Notes: a model not told the origin generated them from the sequence alone. Counted from the first letter of the stretch, positions 53,729-63,516 are shown. The stretch is DNA of 64,000 nt from Marinobacter sediminum (GCF_016820575.1 NZ_JAEMQH010000001.1:1054001-1118000), one strand, 5' to 3'. A program made the numbers and translations.

Positions 53729-55342
53729 TTAACTCTCGGCGAGCGTGACGCAATTGCGTCCCTGTTCCTTGGAGGTGTATAGCGCACGGTCGGCCCGTTC
53801 GCACAGGGCCTGTGAGCTTTCATTGTCCCAGCTGGCAACGCCACAGCTAAAGGTGACATTGAACTCGCGATCGCCCGCGGGCTGCAGTAACTCGGAAAAG
53901 CGCTCGCGAATTTCGTTTAGCACGTTGCGGGCATCGCTGGGACGGGTATCGGGCAGGATGATGGCGAATTCCTCGCCGCCGTAGCGTCCGATATGGTCGG
54001 TCTTGCGCAGACGCTGCTTGAGGAACATCGAAAGACTGCGCAGCACCCGGTCACCGATAGGGTGGCCAAAGGTGTCGTTCACTTTCTTGAAGTAATCGAT
54101 GTCGAGCATGACAAAGCACAACGACTGCTCCTTCTGCCGGGCTCGTACGATTTCCTGTTCCAGCAGGTACAGAGTGTGGGTGTGGTTGTACAAGCCAGTC
54201 AGGCTGTCACGAATCATCAGCGCGAGCAGCGAACGGGCTCGCCGACCCCGGTTATGGATGGTGGAAACCAGATGCTTGGGATCAATGGGTTTGGTCAGGA
54301 AGTCGTCGCCACCCAGACTCATGGCGTGCAGCTGTTTGGTCACGTCTTCTTCGGCCGACAGGTAAATGATCGGCACACTGTGGAAGCGATCCTGCTGGCG
54401 AATTACCCGGGCGATCTCCATGCCGGTGCAGCCAGGCATGTACATGTCGAGAATGATGATCTCCGGGGAGAACTCCTCCAGGGCATGAATGATCTGCAGC
54501 GGGTCGGTAATGATGTGGGCCGTCATGCCGGCCTTGCGCAGCACGGTTTCCATGTACTTGGCCTGGGCTCGGGAGTCATCCAGCACCAGTACCTTATAAG
54601 GCTCGACACTATTGCCGTGGGTGTAGGTCTCGATTTTTTCAATGAGCTGGCCAGGATCAACCGCCGGGTAGAAGAATTCTTCGCCGCCACAGCGAGAGGC
54701 TCGCAGACGGGTCTCGATGCTGCCGTCTTCGTCACTCATGAAGATGATGGGGATCGGTGTGTCGTGGCGTTCCTGCAGCTGTTCGATGGTGGCAATGCCA
54801 GCGTTCACAACACCGCCGAAATTCACATCCATCAGGATGGTTTCGGGTTTGTGCAGGGCGCAGGCGTCGATGAGCTTTTGCGCCGAGGTAAACGCTTCTG
54901 CCCGGAAGCCGAAGAATTCAAGTTGGCGGATCAGCCGGACAGCCATTTCCTCGTTGGCTAAGGCAATGTACACCGGTGTGCGACGAAACTGATGCGGCGT
55001 TCCGGTGCTTTCCTGGTCGGTGCGACGCAGGGTACTCCGAGACAGAGCCTCGATAGCGTCCTGGATTGGGCGCTCAAGGTCATCTTCCAGTGGCGTATTG
55101 GCCTGCCAATCCTTTAATAATCCAAGGATCTGGGTGCCGGCCTCAGCATGGCTGGTCATTTCAAAGCGCTGGGCGTAGCGCACCAGCTTATCGGTTGCCC
55201 CCGCAAATTCATCGCGCAAAGCGCCAGCCAGGTTGTGGTCTTTTTGAATCTCCTGCCAGGTGTCCAGTACAACCCGCGCCTGAGTTGTTACACGTCGTGC
55301 GAAATGTTGCCTGAGTTTCTCTTTCTGGCTTTCGTCATTCAT
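53729..55342 (-). CDS. Diguanylate cyclase with helical N-domain and two receiver domains
   Basis: A 537-residue cytoplasmic response regulator: a helical, possibly HPt-like N-domain (1-115), receiver 1 (about 122-240, ETILMDVNFGG), receiver 2 (about 248-365, IIILDMYMPGCTG with the phospho-Asp, ...FLTKPI) and GGDEF (about 370-537). The active site is GGEEF, and RKTD lies five residues before it, an RxxD inhibitory site. It should therefore make c-di-GMP with product feedback. Its divergent neighbour (195 bp away) is a degenerate LapD-like receptor, so the two may form a synthase-receptor pair. No histidine kinase gene is adjacent. Confidence 0.94.
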   Translation of the reverse strand: MNDESQKEKLRQHFARRVTTQARVVLDTWQEIQKDHNLAGALRDEFAGATDKLVRYAQRFEMTSHAEAGTQILGLLKDWQANTPLEDDLERPIQDAIEALSRSTLRRTDQESTGTPHQFRRTPVYIALANEEMAVRLIRQLEFFGFRAEAFTSAQKLIDACALHKPETILMDVNFGGVVNAGIATIEQLQERHDTPIPIIFMSDEDGSIETRLRASRCGGEEFFYPAVDPGQLIEKIETYTHGNSVEPYKVLVLDDSRAQAKYMETVLRKAGMTAHIITDPLQIIHALEEFSPEIIILDMYMPGCTGMEIARVIRQQDRFHSVPIIYLSAEEDVTKQLHAMSLGGDDFLTKPIDPKHLVSTIHNRGRRARSLLALMIRDSLTGLYNHTHTLYLLEQEIVRARQKEQSLCFVMLDIDYFKKVNDTFGHPIGDRVLRSLSMFLKQRLRKTDHIGRYGGEEFAIILPDTRPSDARNVLNEIRERFSELLQPAGDREFNVTFSCGVASWDNESSQALCERADRALYTSKEQGRNCVTLAES

Positions 55343-55537
55343 GGTGCTCTGGCCTGTCTGTTTTCGTTATTAATTGTTCAATGCAGTCAGGACGAATTTT
55401 CCAGCTTAGTCCCTATGCAGAGTCTATAGTGTTTAGAGTTGTCGGCGTAGGTTGCTCGTTGTAAATGTTTGTCAACTCTGAGGTGCAAGTCACAATCCAT
55501 CGGCCGGCGGGCGCGCAGCCTATCGGAGAGATCTGTC

Positions 55538-57538
55538 ATGGCGGACACGCACAGCGTGATTGATTCCATGCAGTTTGGCGCAGTCACTCTGCGGGCCATT
55601 CTGTTGTTGTTTACCGGTTCTCTACTGGTGCTGGTGCTTGTTGCTGGCTTCATCACCAGCTACGGCTATTTTCGAACCTACGTCTCCGAGCAGCTTGCCG
55701 GCCACGCCCATGACGGCGCCACTGCCGTTGGCCTGTCGCTTTCCAATGCCATCGACGCCCGCGATCCAGTGGCGGCGTCGTCCCTGATCGATGCCGTATT
55801 CGACAGTGGCCGTTACCTGTCGGTCCGATACCTTAATCATGAGGGCGCCGAAGTCGCCGGTCGTGCCATGACCCGGTCCAGTAGCTCAGTGCCCGACTGG
55901 TTCCGGTCGATTGCCAATCTCAAGTTGCCGGTGGCGGAGGCCGAGGTGGTGCGCGGCTGGAGTCGTCTGGGCAAAGTAGAGGTTGTGAGCAACCCCGGCC
56001 GGGCCTATAAGGACTTGTGGCGGATTACTATCGGGTTGATTGCCAGTACAGCGCTCATTGGCGGGGTCGGGTTGTTCCTGCTTTTCCTCCTGCTGAAACG
56101 AACGTTGCGGCCGCTGAGGGCTCTGGAACTGCAGGCCCAGGCGCTGGGCCAGCGCAATTTTCGGCAGCGGGTGGCGGTACAGTCGACCAGGGAGCTGAAT
56201 CAGGTCACCGCGGCGATGAATCAGATGGCGGACGACCTGGGCCAGCTGTTCGAAGGGCAGGCGAAACTGATTCAGCACCTGCGGCGGATGAACAGTGAAG
56301 ATCCGGTGACAGGGCTTCCTAGTCGCAACGCGTTCGATCAGCGCCTGAAGGCGGAGGTTGAGTCAGAGGAAAGGGCCGCGCCCGGGGTTCTCATCCTGGT
56401 GCGGTTGTCGGATTTTTCCAGCTACAACCAGGCCTACGGGCGCAGTGAGGCCGACCGGGTATTGTTGCGGGCTGCCGAGGTGGTCAACGGATTCGTTGAG
56501 TCGCATATAGGTTCATTTGCCGGTCGCCGTGCCGGGGCGGAGTTTTCTATTTTTGTACCCGGCGCGCTGCCGGCGGATGCCAGTGTCTGGTGTAAGGAGC
56601 TGGTGTCGGAGCTGGATGGGCTCTATGCAGATCTGGCGGCGCCACTGGACACCGCCGTCCATGCCGGTCTGGCGCGCACGGCGGAGGGCCGTGGCATCAG
56701 GGAGGTGTTGGCGGCCGCCGATGAAGCCTTGCGGCTGGCGCAGGAGAGTGATGAATCGGATTGTTACATGGCCGAACCCGACAAAGAGGGCCATCACAAT
56801 CTGGAAACCTGGCGGGTCATCATTGGCCAGGCCATTCGGGATCAGAAGCTATCACTGTGGTTGCAGCCCATGGTTAGCGAGCAACAAGATCAGCCGGTCT
56901 ATCACCAGGTATTCTCCCGCATTGAGGGGCCGGAGGGTACGCTGAAAGCCGGTGCTTTCATTCATATGGCTGAGCGCTTTGGCTTAATCTCGGATATTGA
57001 CCGCATGCTGATCCAGCGCGTTTTAACCTGCCTGGCAGAACACCCCGGCCGGTCTCTCGCGATATCCTTGGGTAGCGCTTCTGTGGCCAGCGAAGAATTT
57101 CGCAAAGAGTTTCTTGCTCAGTTGGAGTCGGCAGGGCCAGGCGCGGGGAATCTCTGGGTCGGTATTTCCGAGCACATTATCCATCATCATCGAACCGCAG
57201 TTGGTCTGCTGGTTCGTGCGCTGGTGCGCCTGGGCGTACCGGTACTGGTGGACCGGTTTGGTGTCGGGGGGCTGCCCTTCAGTTACTTGAGGAATCTGAG
57301 TGTTCAGGCATTGCGTATCGACAACTCGTTCATTCACGATATAGATACCCACGAGGAGAATCGTTTCTACCTCGAATCCGTGGTGTCCATCGCCCACAGC
57401 CGGGGCGTTAAGGTGTTTGCCACCGGCGTGGAGACAGCAGCGGAGTACTCGGTACTCTGTAAGCTGGGTATCGACGGGGCCATGGGTTACCATCTCGGAC
57501 GACCATTTGCGGCAGACCAACAATCGACAGGGGAATAG
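55538..57538 (+). CDS. Second LapD-like receptor with degenerate GGDEF-EAL
   Basis: A 666-residue inner-membrane protein: TM1 (about 20-42), a periplasmic LapD/MoxY-type domain (about 43-160), TM2 (about 165-190), HAMP, a GGDEF domain reading AGAEF and an EAL domain. There EAL is HQVFSR, DDFG is DRFG and the KID Lys is Arg. Both catalytic sites should be dead, leaving c-di-GMP binding. It is a paralogue in layout of the lapD at 28622, but no second lapG-like gene is in the window. The start is the ATG after GGAGAGATCTGTC. The next gene follows after six bases. Confidence 0.92.
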   Translation: MADTHSVIDSMQFGAVTLRAILLLFTGSLLVLVLVAGFITSYGYFRTYVSEQLAGHAHDGATAVGLSLSNAIDARDPVAASSLIDAVFDSGRYLSVRYLNHEGAEVAGRAMTRSSSSVPDWFRSIANLKLPVAEAEVVRGWSRLGKVEVVSNPGRAYKDLWRITIGLIASTALIGGVGLFLLFLLLKRTLRPLRALELQAQALGQRNFRQRVAVQSTRELNQVTAAMNQMADDLGQLFEGQAKLIQHLRRMNSEDPVTGLPSRNAFDQRLKAEVESEERAAPGVLILVRLSDFSSYNQAYGRSEADRVLLRAAEVVNGFVESHIGSFAGRRAGAEFSIFVPGALPADASVWCKELVSELDGLYADLAAPLDTAVHAGLARTAEGRGIREVLAAADEALRLAQESDESDCYMAEPDKEGHHNLETWRVIIGQAIRDQKLSLWLQPMVSEQQDQPVYHQVFSRIEGPEGTLKAGAFIHMAERFGLISDIDRMLIQRVLTCLAEHPGRSLAISLGSASVASEEFRKEFLAQLESAGPGAGNLWVGISEHIIHHHRTAVGLLVRALVRLGVPVLVDRFGVGGLPFSYLRNLSVQALRIDNSFIHDIDTHEENRFYLESVVSIAHSRGVKVFATGVETAAEYSVLCKLGIDGAMGYHLGRPFAADQQSTGE

Positions 57539-57544
57539 CAGTCT

Positions 57545-58597
57545 ATGCCAGGCAAACTCAGACAGTATTTCAGGGACAAGAAAGATGATGTTCAGGATTA
57601 TGCCGGCGGTAGCGGTGTGGTCGGTAAATTCATCCTGGTCCTGCTGGTGGTGTATCTGCTGGTGACCGTGGTTCTGGGTATGTATTGGAGCAGCGAACCG
57701 GAAGCCTTCTCCGTTCGCGAACACACTCGCTCCATGGCCAACAGCATGCAGCGCGAGCCGATCACCGGCTTTGCCACGACGGCCACTACCATCCGCATTG
57801 CTGAGACCCTACTGGACAAGCCGGGCGGTTATATCTCCAATGACATCTTTCCGCCGGGACTGTGGCTCGACAACATGCCTAACTGGGAATACGGCGTGCT
57901 GGTGCAGTTGCGGGATTTGTCCCGCGCCTTGCGTAAGGACATCAGCCGTTCACAGAGTCAGTCTGCTGAAGACCGCGATCTGACCGTCGCGGAACCTCAG
58001 CTGCATTTCGACAGCGAAAGCTGGGCCATTCCCTCCACCGAAGCTGAGTATCGTCGCGGCATTGGCGCACTCAAACGCTACCTCAATCGTCTCTCAGACC
58101 CGGAACAGGCCGATGCTCAATTCTTTGCTCGCGCCGACAATCTGAGCAACTGGCTGGCGGATCTGGAAACCCGGCTGGGTAGTCTCTCTCGGACGCTGGG
58201 TGAGAGTGTTGGTAAGGCTTCGGTTTCGGACGCGGTCGCCAACGTTAACCAGGATAACCCGCTGGAAGAAGAAATCGGGGCTATCGACGTGAAAACGCCC
58301 TGGACCGAAATTGACGATGTGTTCTATGAGGCCCGTGGCAGTTCGTGGGCTCTGCTGCACATCTTCCGGGCCATCGAAGTGGACTTCCGCAAGGTGCTTC
58401 AGGACAAGAATGCCATGGCGAGTGTGAAGCAGGTCATCATCGAGCTGGAAGGCGCCCAGGGATCCATGTGGAGCCCCGTCGTGCTGAACGGTAGTGGCTT
58501 TGGCGTGCTGGCGAACCATTCGCTGACCATGGCGGCTTATCTGTCGCGGGCTAATGCGGCCATCAGCGATATGCGGGACCTGTTGTCCCGGGGCTGA
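57545..58597 (+). CDS. DUF2333-family membrane-anchored protein
   Basis: A 350-residue protein with one N-terminal membrane span (FILVLLVVYLLVTVVLGMYW, about 29-48) and a large, mostly helical, probably periplasmic domain. The whole length matches DUF2333, a proteobacterial family of unknown function. It starts six bases after the LapD-like gene and is surely co-transcribed with it, which hints at an accessory role in that receptor's envelope signalling (inference). Confidence 0.86.
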   Translation: MPGKLRQYFRDKKDDVQDYAGGSGVVGKFILVLLVVYLLVTVVLGMYWSSEPEAFSVREHTRSMANSMQREPITGFATTATTIRIAETLLDKPGGYISNDIFPPGLWLDNMPNWEYGVLVQLRDLSRALRKDISRSQSQSAEDRDLTVAEPQLHFDSESWAIPSTEAEYRRGIGALKRYLNRLSDPEQADAQFFARADNLSNWLADLETRLGSLSRTLGESVGKASVSDAVANVNQDNPLEEEIGAIDVKTPWTEIDDVFYEARGSSWALLHIFRAIEVDFRKVLQDKNAMASVKQVIIELEGAQGSMWSPVVLNGSGFGVLANHSLTMAAYLSRANAAISDMRDLLSRG

Positions 58598-58620
58598 CGA
58601 AAGGCCTTAGCCACGAACAA

Positions 58621-58648
58621 AAAAAACCGGGCAGATGCCCGGTTTTTT
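58621..58648. terminator. Bidirectional terminator between DUF2333 gene and ppa
   Basis: AAAAAACCGGGC-agat-GCCCGGTTTTTT: a 12-bp stem, an A-run on the left and a T-run on the right, between convergent genes. Confidence 0.95.
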
Positions 58649-58669
58649 TACGCCTGGAGATCCGTCAGA

Positions 58670-59197
58670 TCAGCCCTTGTAGGCCTTGACGGAATCAACA
58701 ATGGCCTGCTTGGCTGCGGCCGCGTCGGCCCAACCTTGAACCTTGACCCACTTGCCGGGCTCCAAGGTTTTGTAGTTTTCGAAGAAGTGCTTGATCTGGT
58801 CGCGCAGCAGCTCCGGCAGGTCTTCGATGTCCTTCACGTTGTGATAGGCGCCAGTCAGTTTGTCGTGGGGAACCGCAACCAGCTTGGCGTCGCCACCGGC
58901 TTCGTCTTCCATGTTCAGAACGCCAACCGGACGGCAGCGAATGACTGAGCCAGCCTGGACCGGGTAAGGGGTAACAACCAGCACGTCTAGAGGGTCACCA
59001 TCGTCGGCCAGGGTGTGTGGGATAAAACCGTAGTTGGCCGGGTAGAACATCGGGGTGGCCATGAAACGGTCGACCAGCAGGGCACCCATGTCCTTGTCCA
59101 GTTCGTACTTGACCGGCGAGCTGTTAGCCGGAATTTCGATGGCAACGTAGATGTCTTCCGGCGGGTTCTTGCCGGCAGGGATGTTATCGAATTGCAT
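58670..59197 (-). CDS. ppa: Inorganic pyrophosphatase
   Basis: A 175-residue family I soluble enzyme, hydrolysing PPi to two phosphates and pulling biosynthesis forward. The active-site motif [16 protein letters not shown] is intact, as are [15 protein letters not shown] and [13 protein letters not shown]. Length is standard. It is convergent with the DUF2333 gene and read away from the cloverleaf repeat. Confidence 0.98.
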   Translation of the reverse strand: MQFDNIPAGKNPPEDIYVAIEIPANSSPVKYELDKDMGALLVDRFMATPMFYPANYGFIPHTLADDGDPLDVLVVTPYPVQAGSVIRCRPVGVLNMEDEAGGDAKLVAVPHDKLTGAYHNVKDIEDLPELLRDQIKHFFENYKTLEPGKWVKVQGWADAAAAKQAIVDSVKAYKG

Positions 59198-59327
59198 ATG
59201 CGATCCTTCCTGGTACGTGAGGTACGTTTAACTGCGGTTAAAAAGTGGGCGCAATTATACGGAAGTCTCCTGCAGTTCGAAACTAATCGTTGGTATGTCT
59301 GTGCCGGCGAGAAACTACGATAGGGGG

Positions 59328-59425
59328 CGGCGAGCTGCTTTTCCAGAACTGTGGAGGGCCATGGATGGTCCGAAACAAGCGCACATGGATGTGCTCGTAG
59401 CGGGTTCTGGAAAAGCTGCTCGCCG
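59328..59425. repeat. Cloverleaf-like intergenic inverted-repeat element
   Basis: Two 22-base outer arms (59328-59349 and 59404-59425) are complementary except at one position. Between them lie two small hairpins: GGGCCAT-gg-ATGGTCC (59356-59371, one G-T wobble) and GCACAT-gg-ATGTGC (59381-59394), both with an ATGGAT apex. It begins 17 bases after the acyl-CoA dehydrogenase stop. It looks like a REP/MITE-type genomic repeat that may terminate or protect transcripts. Only one copy is in the window. Confidence 0.75.
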
Positions 59426-59441
59426 GTCCCTTTACGCCGGA

Positions 59442-60581
59442 CTACAGCTTGAGTTGCTTGGCTATCAGCTCTTTCATGATCTCTGTGGTGCCGCCCCCGA
59501 TGGAGAGTATCTTGGCGTCCCGGTACAGACGCTCAACGACGGATTCACGCATGTACCCCATGCCGCCGAACAGCTGCACCGCTTCACGGGTCACCTTTTC
59601 GCACACCTCAACCGAGAAATTCTTGGCCATGGCGACTTCCTTGACCGGGTTCTTGCCCGCCTGCATCAGCGCAGCGCAGCGGTAAGTGTATTCCCGGGCC
59701 ACGTCGATCTGGGTAGCCATGTCCACTAGCTTGTGACGGGTAACCTGATAGCCGGCCAGGTGGCGGCCGAAGGCTTCGCGCTGTCGGGTGTAATCAAGGG
59801 CGGCTTCGTAGGCGAGCTGCGCTGTCATGTAGGCCATGATCGCCAGCATCAGGCGCTCGGACAGGAAGTTACTCATGATTACTGCAAAGCCAGCGTTTTC
59901 TGCGCCGATCAAACGGTCTGTCGGCACCCGGCAATCCTCAAAGAACAGTTCCGCGGTGTCACTGGCCCACCAGCCCATTTTTCGCAGTTTTTTGCCGGTG
60001 GAGAAACCGGGCATGTCCCGGTCGATCAGCAGCAGACTGACACCGCCGTAGCCTTCGCCGCCGGTTCGCACTGCGACTGTGTAATGGTCGGCGCGCAGTC
60101 CGCTGGTAATGAAGGTTTTGCTGCCGTTAACGATGAATTGGTCGCCGTCTCTGACGGCTCGGGTTTTCAGGTTGGCGACGTCCGAACCGCCGCCGGGTTC
60201 CGTAATCGCCAGGGCGGCAATCTTCTCACCCCGCAGCACCGGCGGTACGATCTGCTCACGCAACTCGGGCGTGGCCCATTTCGCCACCGGTGGCAAGCCA
60301 ATGTCGAGCGAGCCGAGACCGGCCACCAGGCCGCCTGAGGTAGAGCGCATGAGTTCCTCGGACACTGCCACCCTCAGGAAGATGTCGCCCTCGCCGGTTC
60401 CGCCCAGCTCTTCCGGAAAACCGATGCCCAGCAGGCCCGCTTCGCCCGCTTTCTGGTAGAGCTCGCGGGGAAATTCACCGGCTTCTTCCCAGTCGTCGAT
60501 GTGCGGCAGCACGTGGGTGCTGATGAATTTCCGGGCGCTTAGCCGCGCCTGCTCGTGAATGTCGTTGAAGTAATCGGCCAC
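59442..60581 (-). CDS. Acyl-CoA dehydrogenase
   Basis: A 379-residue FAD flavoenzyme that forms the alpha-beta double bond of an acyl-CoA and passes electrons to ETF. Motifs: ITEPGGGSDVANLKTRA (FAD loop), WWASDTAELFFEDCRVP, REAFGRHLAGYQVTRHKLVDMA and LYRDAKILSIGGGTTEIMKELI. The usual medium-chain catalytic Glu position is Gly here, but Glu242 in SERLMLA matches the helix-G base used by isovaleryl- and long-chain enzymes. It stands as a single gene; the substrate chain is unknown. Confidence 0.94.
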   Translation of the reverse strand: MADYFNDIHEQARLSARKFISTHVLPHIDDWEEAGEFPRELYQKAGEAGLLGIGFPEELGGTGEGDIFLRVAVSEELMRSTSGGLVAGLGSLDIGLPPVAKWATPELREQIVPPVLRGEKIAALAITEPGGGSDVANLKTRAVRDGDQFIVNGSKTFITSGLRADHYTVAVRTGGEGYGGVSLLLIDRDMPGFSTGKKLRKMGWWASDTAELFFEDCRVPTDRLIGAENAGFAVIMSNFLSERLMLAIMAYMTAQLAYEAALDYTRQREAFGRHLAGYQVTRHKLVDMATQIDVAREYTYRCAALMQAGKNPVKEVAMAKNFSVEVCEKVTREAVQLFGGMGYMRESVVERLYRDAKILSIGGGTTEIMKELIAKQLKL

Positions 60582-60960
60582 GCGAGGGCTCCCTTGCTGT
60601 CAGTTCGCAGCAAGCAGTGTTGCGCATTTCTTTTAGCCAAGCAAGCGCTTGGTTTGTCGGTTGGAAGAAGCAAGAAAAGCGGTAGTACAAGTTAGAGAGC
60701 ACGTGAGCGGGCCAGGACTGTTAAGAAAACGGAACAACACTGGCATCTCCACCGAGCTCACCTAAACTTCGAATGAAGGATGCAAAATACACTCGCGCTT
60801 CCGGGGCGGATCCACAGGCATTTTTCGGACGCTGCGAGTGGACAAGAAAAGGGACAGGCCTGTCAGAAAACTGCAGTTTGGCTTAACACATTGTTTGGTT
60901 CCCGGACCAAAACCTGACTGAACCGCGGAACTCATCAATTCTCTACTTGGAGGCTTTCCT
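60582..60960. promoter_or_regulatory. 379-bp non-coding region with three palindromes
   Basis: No gene was found between the divergent acyl-CoA dehydrogenase and lipoprotein genes. Near the lipoprotein it holds GACAGGCCTGTC (60853-60864), AAACTGCAGTTT (60868-60879), both perfect, and TTTGGT-tcccgg-ACCAAA (60894-60911). They are clustered within 60 bp and could be operators or a structured leader. Confidence 0.45.
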
Positions 60961-62664
60961 ATGTGGAGATCGTTGTTTGGTTCTGCCAGCTGCCGTTTGG
61001 GAACGGTTCTTTTACTTGCCGGTGTGCTGGCTGGGTGCGACTGGGATGCGAGCTCTGGTCAGTCCGGCAGCCGTGCTGCCATAGGATCAGATAGGACACC
61101 ACCGGTTGTGCGGGCGACCGATCCTGCGAATGGCAGCGAGGGAGTGGCTCGAGCACGTGCCATCACAGCAGAATTCAACGAAGATATCTTTGCCACGACC
61201 GTCAACGACGACAGTTTCACGATCAAACGGTCTGTGGACGGTAGCCGCCATTCTGGTGTCGTCAGTTTTGACGCCAACACCAACACTGCGACCTTCTCGT
61301 CGAGCTCGCCGCTGGCCATGTTTGAAACCTATACCGCAACCTTAAGCACGGCAATCACCGATCTTAGCGGTAATGCTCTGGCCGAGGAGCATTCCTGGTC
61401 CTTTACGTCCGGCGATGGCGAATGGCAGACGCCTGAGCCGATCGAAAACGACAATAACGGTAGAGCTGGCAGTGCCCGTACGCCCCAAATCGCTCTCGAT
61501 GCCGCTGGCCGAGCCCTTGCCGTATGGGCGCAATTCGAGATAGCCCGGGACAAAATATGGGCCAACCGCTTTGACGGTAGCGAATGGGGAACGGCCAAGG
61601 TGATCGAGAGCGGCAGTGGTGGTCCCGCCTCCGCGCCCCAAATCGCCCTCAACGCTCACGGTCAGGGGATTTCGGTTTGGCAACAGTCTAATGGCTCTAG
61701 AAACATCATATGGGCGAGCCGCTTTGACGGTAGTGAATGGGAGGCGGCCGAGGAGATCCAAACTGACCTCACCCGCGATGCCCGGGCGCCTCAGGTCGCC
61801 ATCAATTCCGATGGGCAGGCCGTTGCTGTGTGGGAACAATTTAATGGCTCTGGATACGATATAGTGGCCAACCGCTTTGATGGCGGCGAGTGGGGGGCAG
61901 TGGCTGAATCGATCGGGCCGGCCATAGATGATGACGACGCCGGCAACGCTTTTGGCCCCCAAGTTGTCCTTGATGCCGACGGCCAATCTCATGCTGTGTG
62001 GGCTCAATTTGAGGCATCTCGGTACAGAATTTGGAGCAACCTCTTCGACGGCAGCGACTGGGGAGAGGCTAACCCCTTAGAGAATAACAGTGCCGGTTCT
62101 GCTTCTGCTCCGCAAATCGCCCTCGATGCCGGTGGCCATGGGCTTGCCATTTGGGTGCAATCCGATGGTACCGGGGACCATCTATGGTGGAGTCGCTTTG
62201 ACGGTAGCGGCTGGGGAGAGGCTAAGCCAGTCGACACCGAGAGCGCCGGCGACGCGTCGGCCCCACAAATTGCCATTAATCCGGATGGGCAGGCCCTTGC
62301 CGTGTGGGAGCAAGTCAATGGCTCTGATTACGATATAGTGGCCAGCCGCTTTGAGAGCGGGGAGTGGGGAGAGGTTGAGTCGATCGTGCCCGACGACGCC
62401 GGAAGCGTCGGCAGTCCGCAAATTGCCGTCGATGCAGACGGCCGGGCTCTTGCGGTATGGGCGCAATTTAAGGACGCTCGCTACCAAATATGGGCCAATC
62501 GCTTCGACGGTAGCGATTGGGGAGAAGCGGAGCCGATCGCGGATAACAGTGGCGTTTCCGCGCCCGCCCCCCAGGTCGCCCTCAATGCGGAAGGTCAGGC
62601 GTTTGCCGTTTGGCAACTAGATGATGGCTCTCTTATCGATATACGGGCCAGCCGTTTCGAGTGA
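60961..62664 (+). CDS. Lipoprotein with Ig-like domain and eight propeller-type repeats
   Basis: A 567-residue exported lipoprotein: the signal peptide ends at LAGC (residues 23-26). Residues about 45-150 form a bacterial Ig-like (Big_5) domain (TPPVVRATDPANGSEGVARARAITAEFNEDI). From about 155, eight repeats of about 51 residues follow, each APQIALDAxGxALAVW then IWAxRFDGSxWGEAxPI. The last repeat stops after RFE, lacking its final strand, while GEWQTPEPIE sits before the first repeat. That is the circular closure expected of a beta-propeller. No catalytic motif is seen; surface binding is a guess. GGAGG precedes the ATG. Confidence 0.88.
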   Translation: MWRSLFGSASCRLGTVLLLAGVLAGCDWDASSGQSGSRAAIGSDRTPPVVRATDPANGSEGVARARAITAEFNEDIFATTVNDDSFTIKRSVDGSRHSGVVSFDANTNTATFSSSSPLAMFETYTATLSTAITDLSGNALAEEHSWSFTSGDGEWQTPEPIENDNNGRAGSARTPQIALDAAGRALAVWAQFEIARDKIWANRFDGSEWGTAKVIESGSGGPASAPQIALNAHGQGISVWQQSNGSRNIIWASRFDGSEWEAAEEIQTDLTRDARAPQVAINSDGQAVAVWEQFNGSGYDIVANRFDGGEWGAVAESIGPAIDDDDAGNAFGPQVVLDADGQSHAVWAQFEASRYRIWSNLFDGSDWGEANPLENNSAGSASAPQIALDAGGHGLAIWVQSDGTGDHLWWSRFDGSGWGEAKPVDTESAGDASAPQIAINPDGQALAVWEQVNGSDYDIVASRFESGEWGEVESIVPDDAGSVGSPQIAVDADGRALAVWAQFKDARYQIWANRFDGSDWGEAEPIADNSGVSAPAPQVALNAEGQAFAVWQLDDGSLIDIRASRFE

Positions 62665-62708
62665 TAACGACTGGCCAATCCTGGCTGGAGTGTCCCTAAC
62701 CAGCCGAT

Positions 62709-63383
62709 TTACTTGCGTGGAATGCTGGTTACGCCGTTAGCTGTACCCAGCAGCAGAAGATCCGCCGGCCGGCGGGCGAACAGGCCGTTGGTGACTACGC
62801 CCACAATGTTGTTCAGCTTCTGTTCGATGTCGATCGGACGGGAGATGTCGAGATTGTGCACGTCGATAATGATGTTGCCATTGTCGGTAACCACCCCTTC
62901 CCGATAGACCGGGTCGCCGCCCAACTTGACGATTTCACGCCCTACGTGGCTGCGTGCCATCGGAATGACTTCCACCGGCAGTGGGAAACTGCCAAGTACT
63001 CCCACCATCTTGGATTCGTCGGCAATGCAGATAAAGGTCTCGGCAACAGCAGCAACGATCTTTTCCCGGGTCAGAGCCGCGCCGCCGCCCTTGATCAGCT
63101 CCAGGTACTCGTTGGTTTCATCGGCACCATCCACATAAAACTCCAGTGTTCCCGTACTGTTGAGGTCGTAAACCGGAATGCCATGGTGTTTCAGGCGTTC
63201 TGCGGTGGCCTCAGAGCTCGCCACGGCACCGTCAAAGTCGGTTTTAAGTTCCGCCAACATGTCGATAAAAAAGTTGGCGGTGCTTCCGGTGCCGACGCCC
63301 ACGACACTGTCACTGTTCAGTCGCGGCGCAATGTAGTCGATGGCGGCCTTGGCTACGGCTTTTTTGAGTTCGTCCTGTGTCAT
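62709..63383 (-). CDS. rpiA: Ribose-5-phosphate isomerase A
   Basis: A 224-residue enzyme interconverting ribose 5-phosphate and ribulose 5-phosphate in the pentose phosphate pathway. Motifs: [17 protein letters not shown] (phosphate loop), YVDGADETN with the catalytic Asp/Glu region and [16 protein letters not shown] with the catalytic Lys. The start at 63383 (MTQDELKK) follows GGAG; an upstream in-frame ATG at 63401 would add six residues. It is divergent from ilvA, the common gammaproteobacterial arrangement. Confidence 0.97.
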   Translation of the reverse strand: MTQDELKKAVAKAAIDYIAPRLNSDSVVGVGTGSTANFFIDMLAELKTDFDGAVASSEATAERLKHHGIPVYDLNSTGTLEFYVDGADETNEYLELIKGGGAALTREKIVAAVAETFICIADESKMVGVLGSFPLPVEVIPMARSHVGREIVKLGGDPVYREGVVTDNGNIIIDVHNLDISRPIDIEQKLNNIVGVVTNGLFARRPADLLLLGTANGVTSIPRK

Positions 63384-63516
63384 CTGGAGCTCCGGGTGCA
63401 AATCTGATTGAGTTTGGCGCCATTATAGCCTCTGAGGGTGGCAAGCTTATAGACGGCTACCGTGCAATCTTTCTACACTGTGGGTTTTCCCAGAACACAA
63501 CCAGAACGGAAGCACC

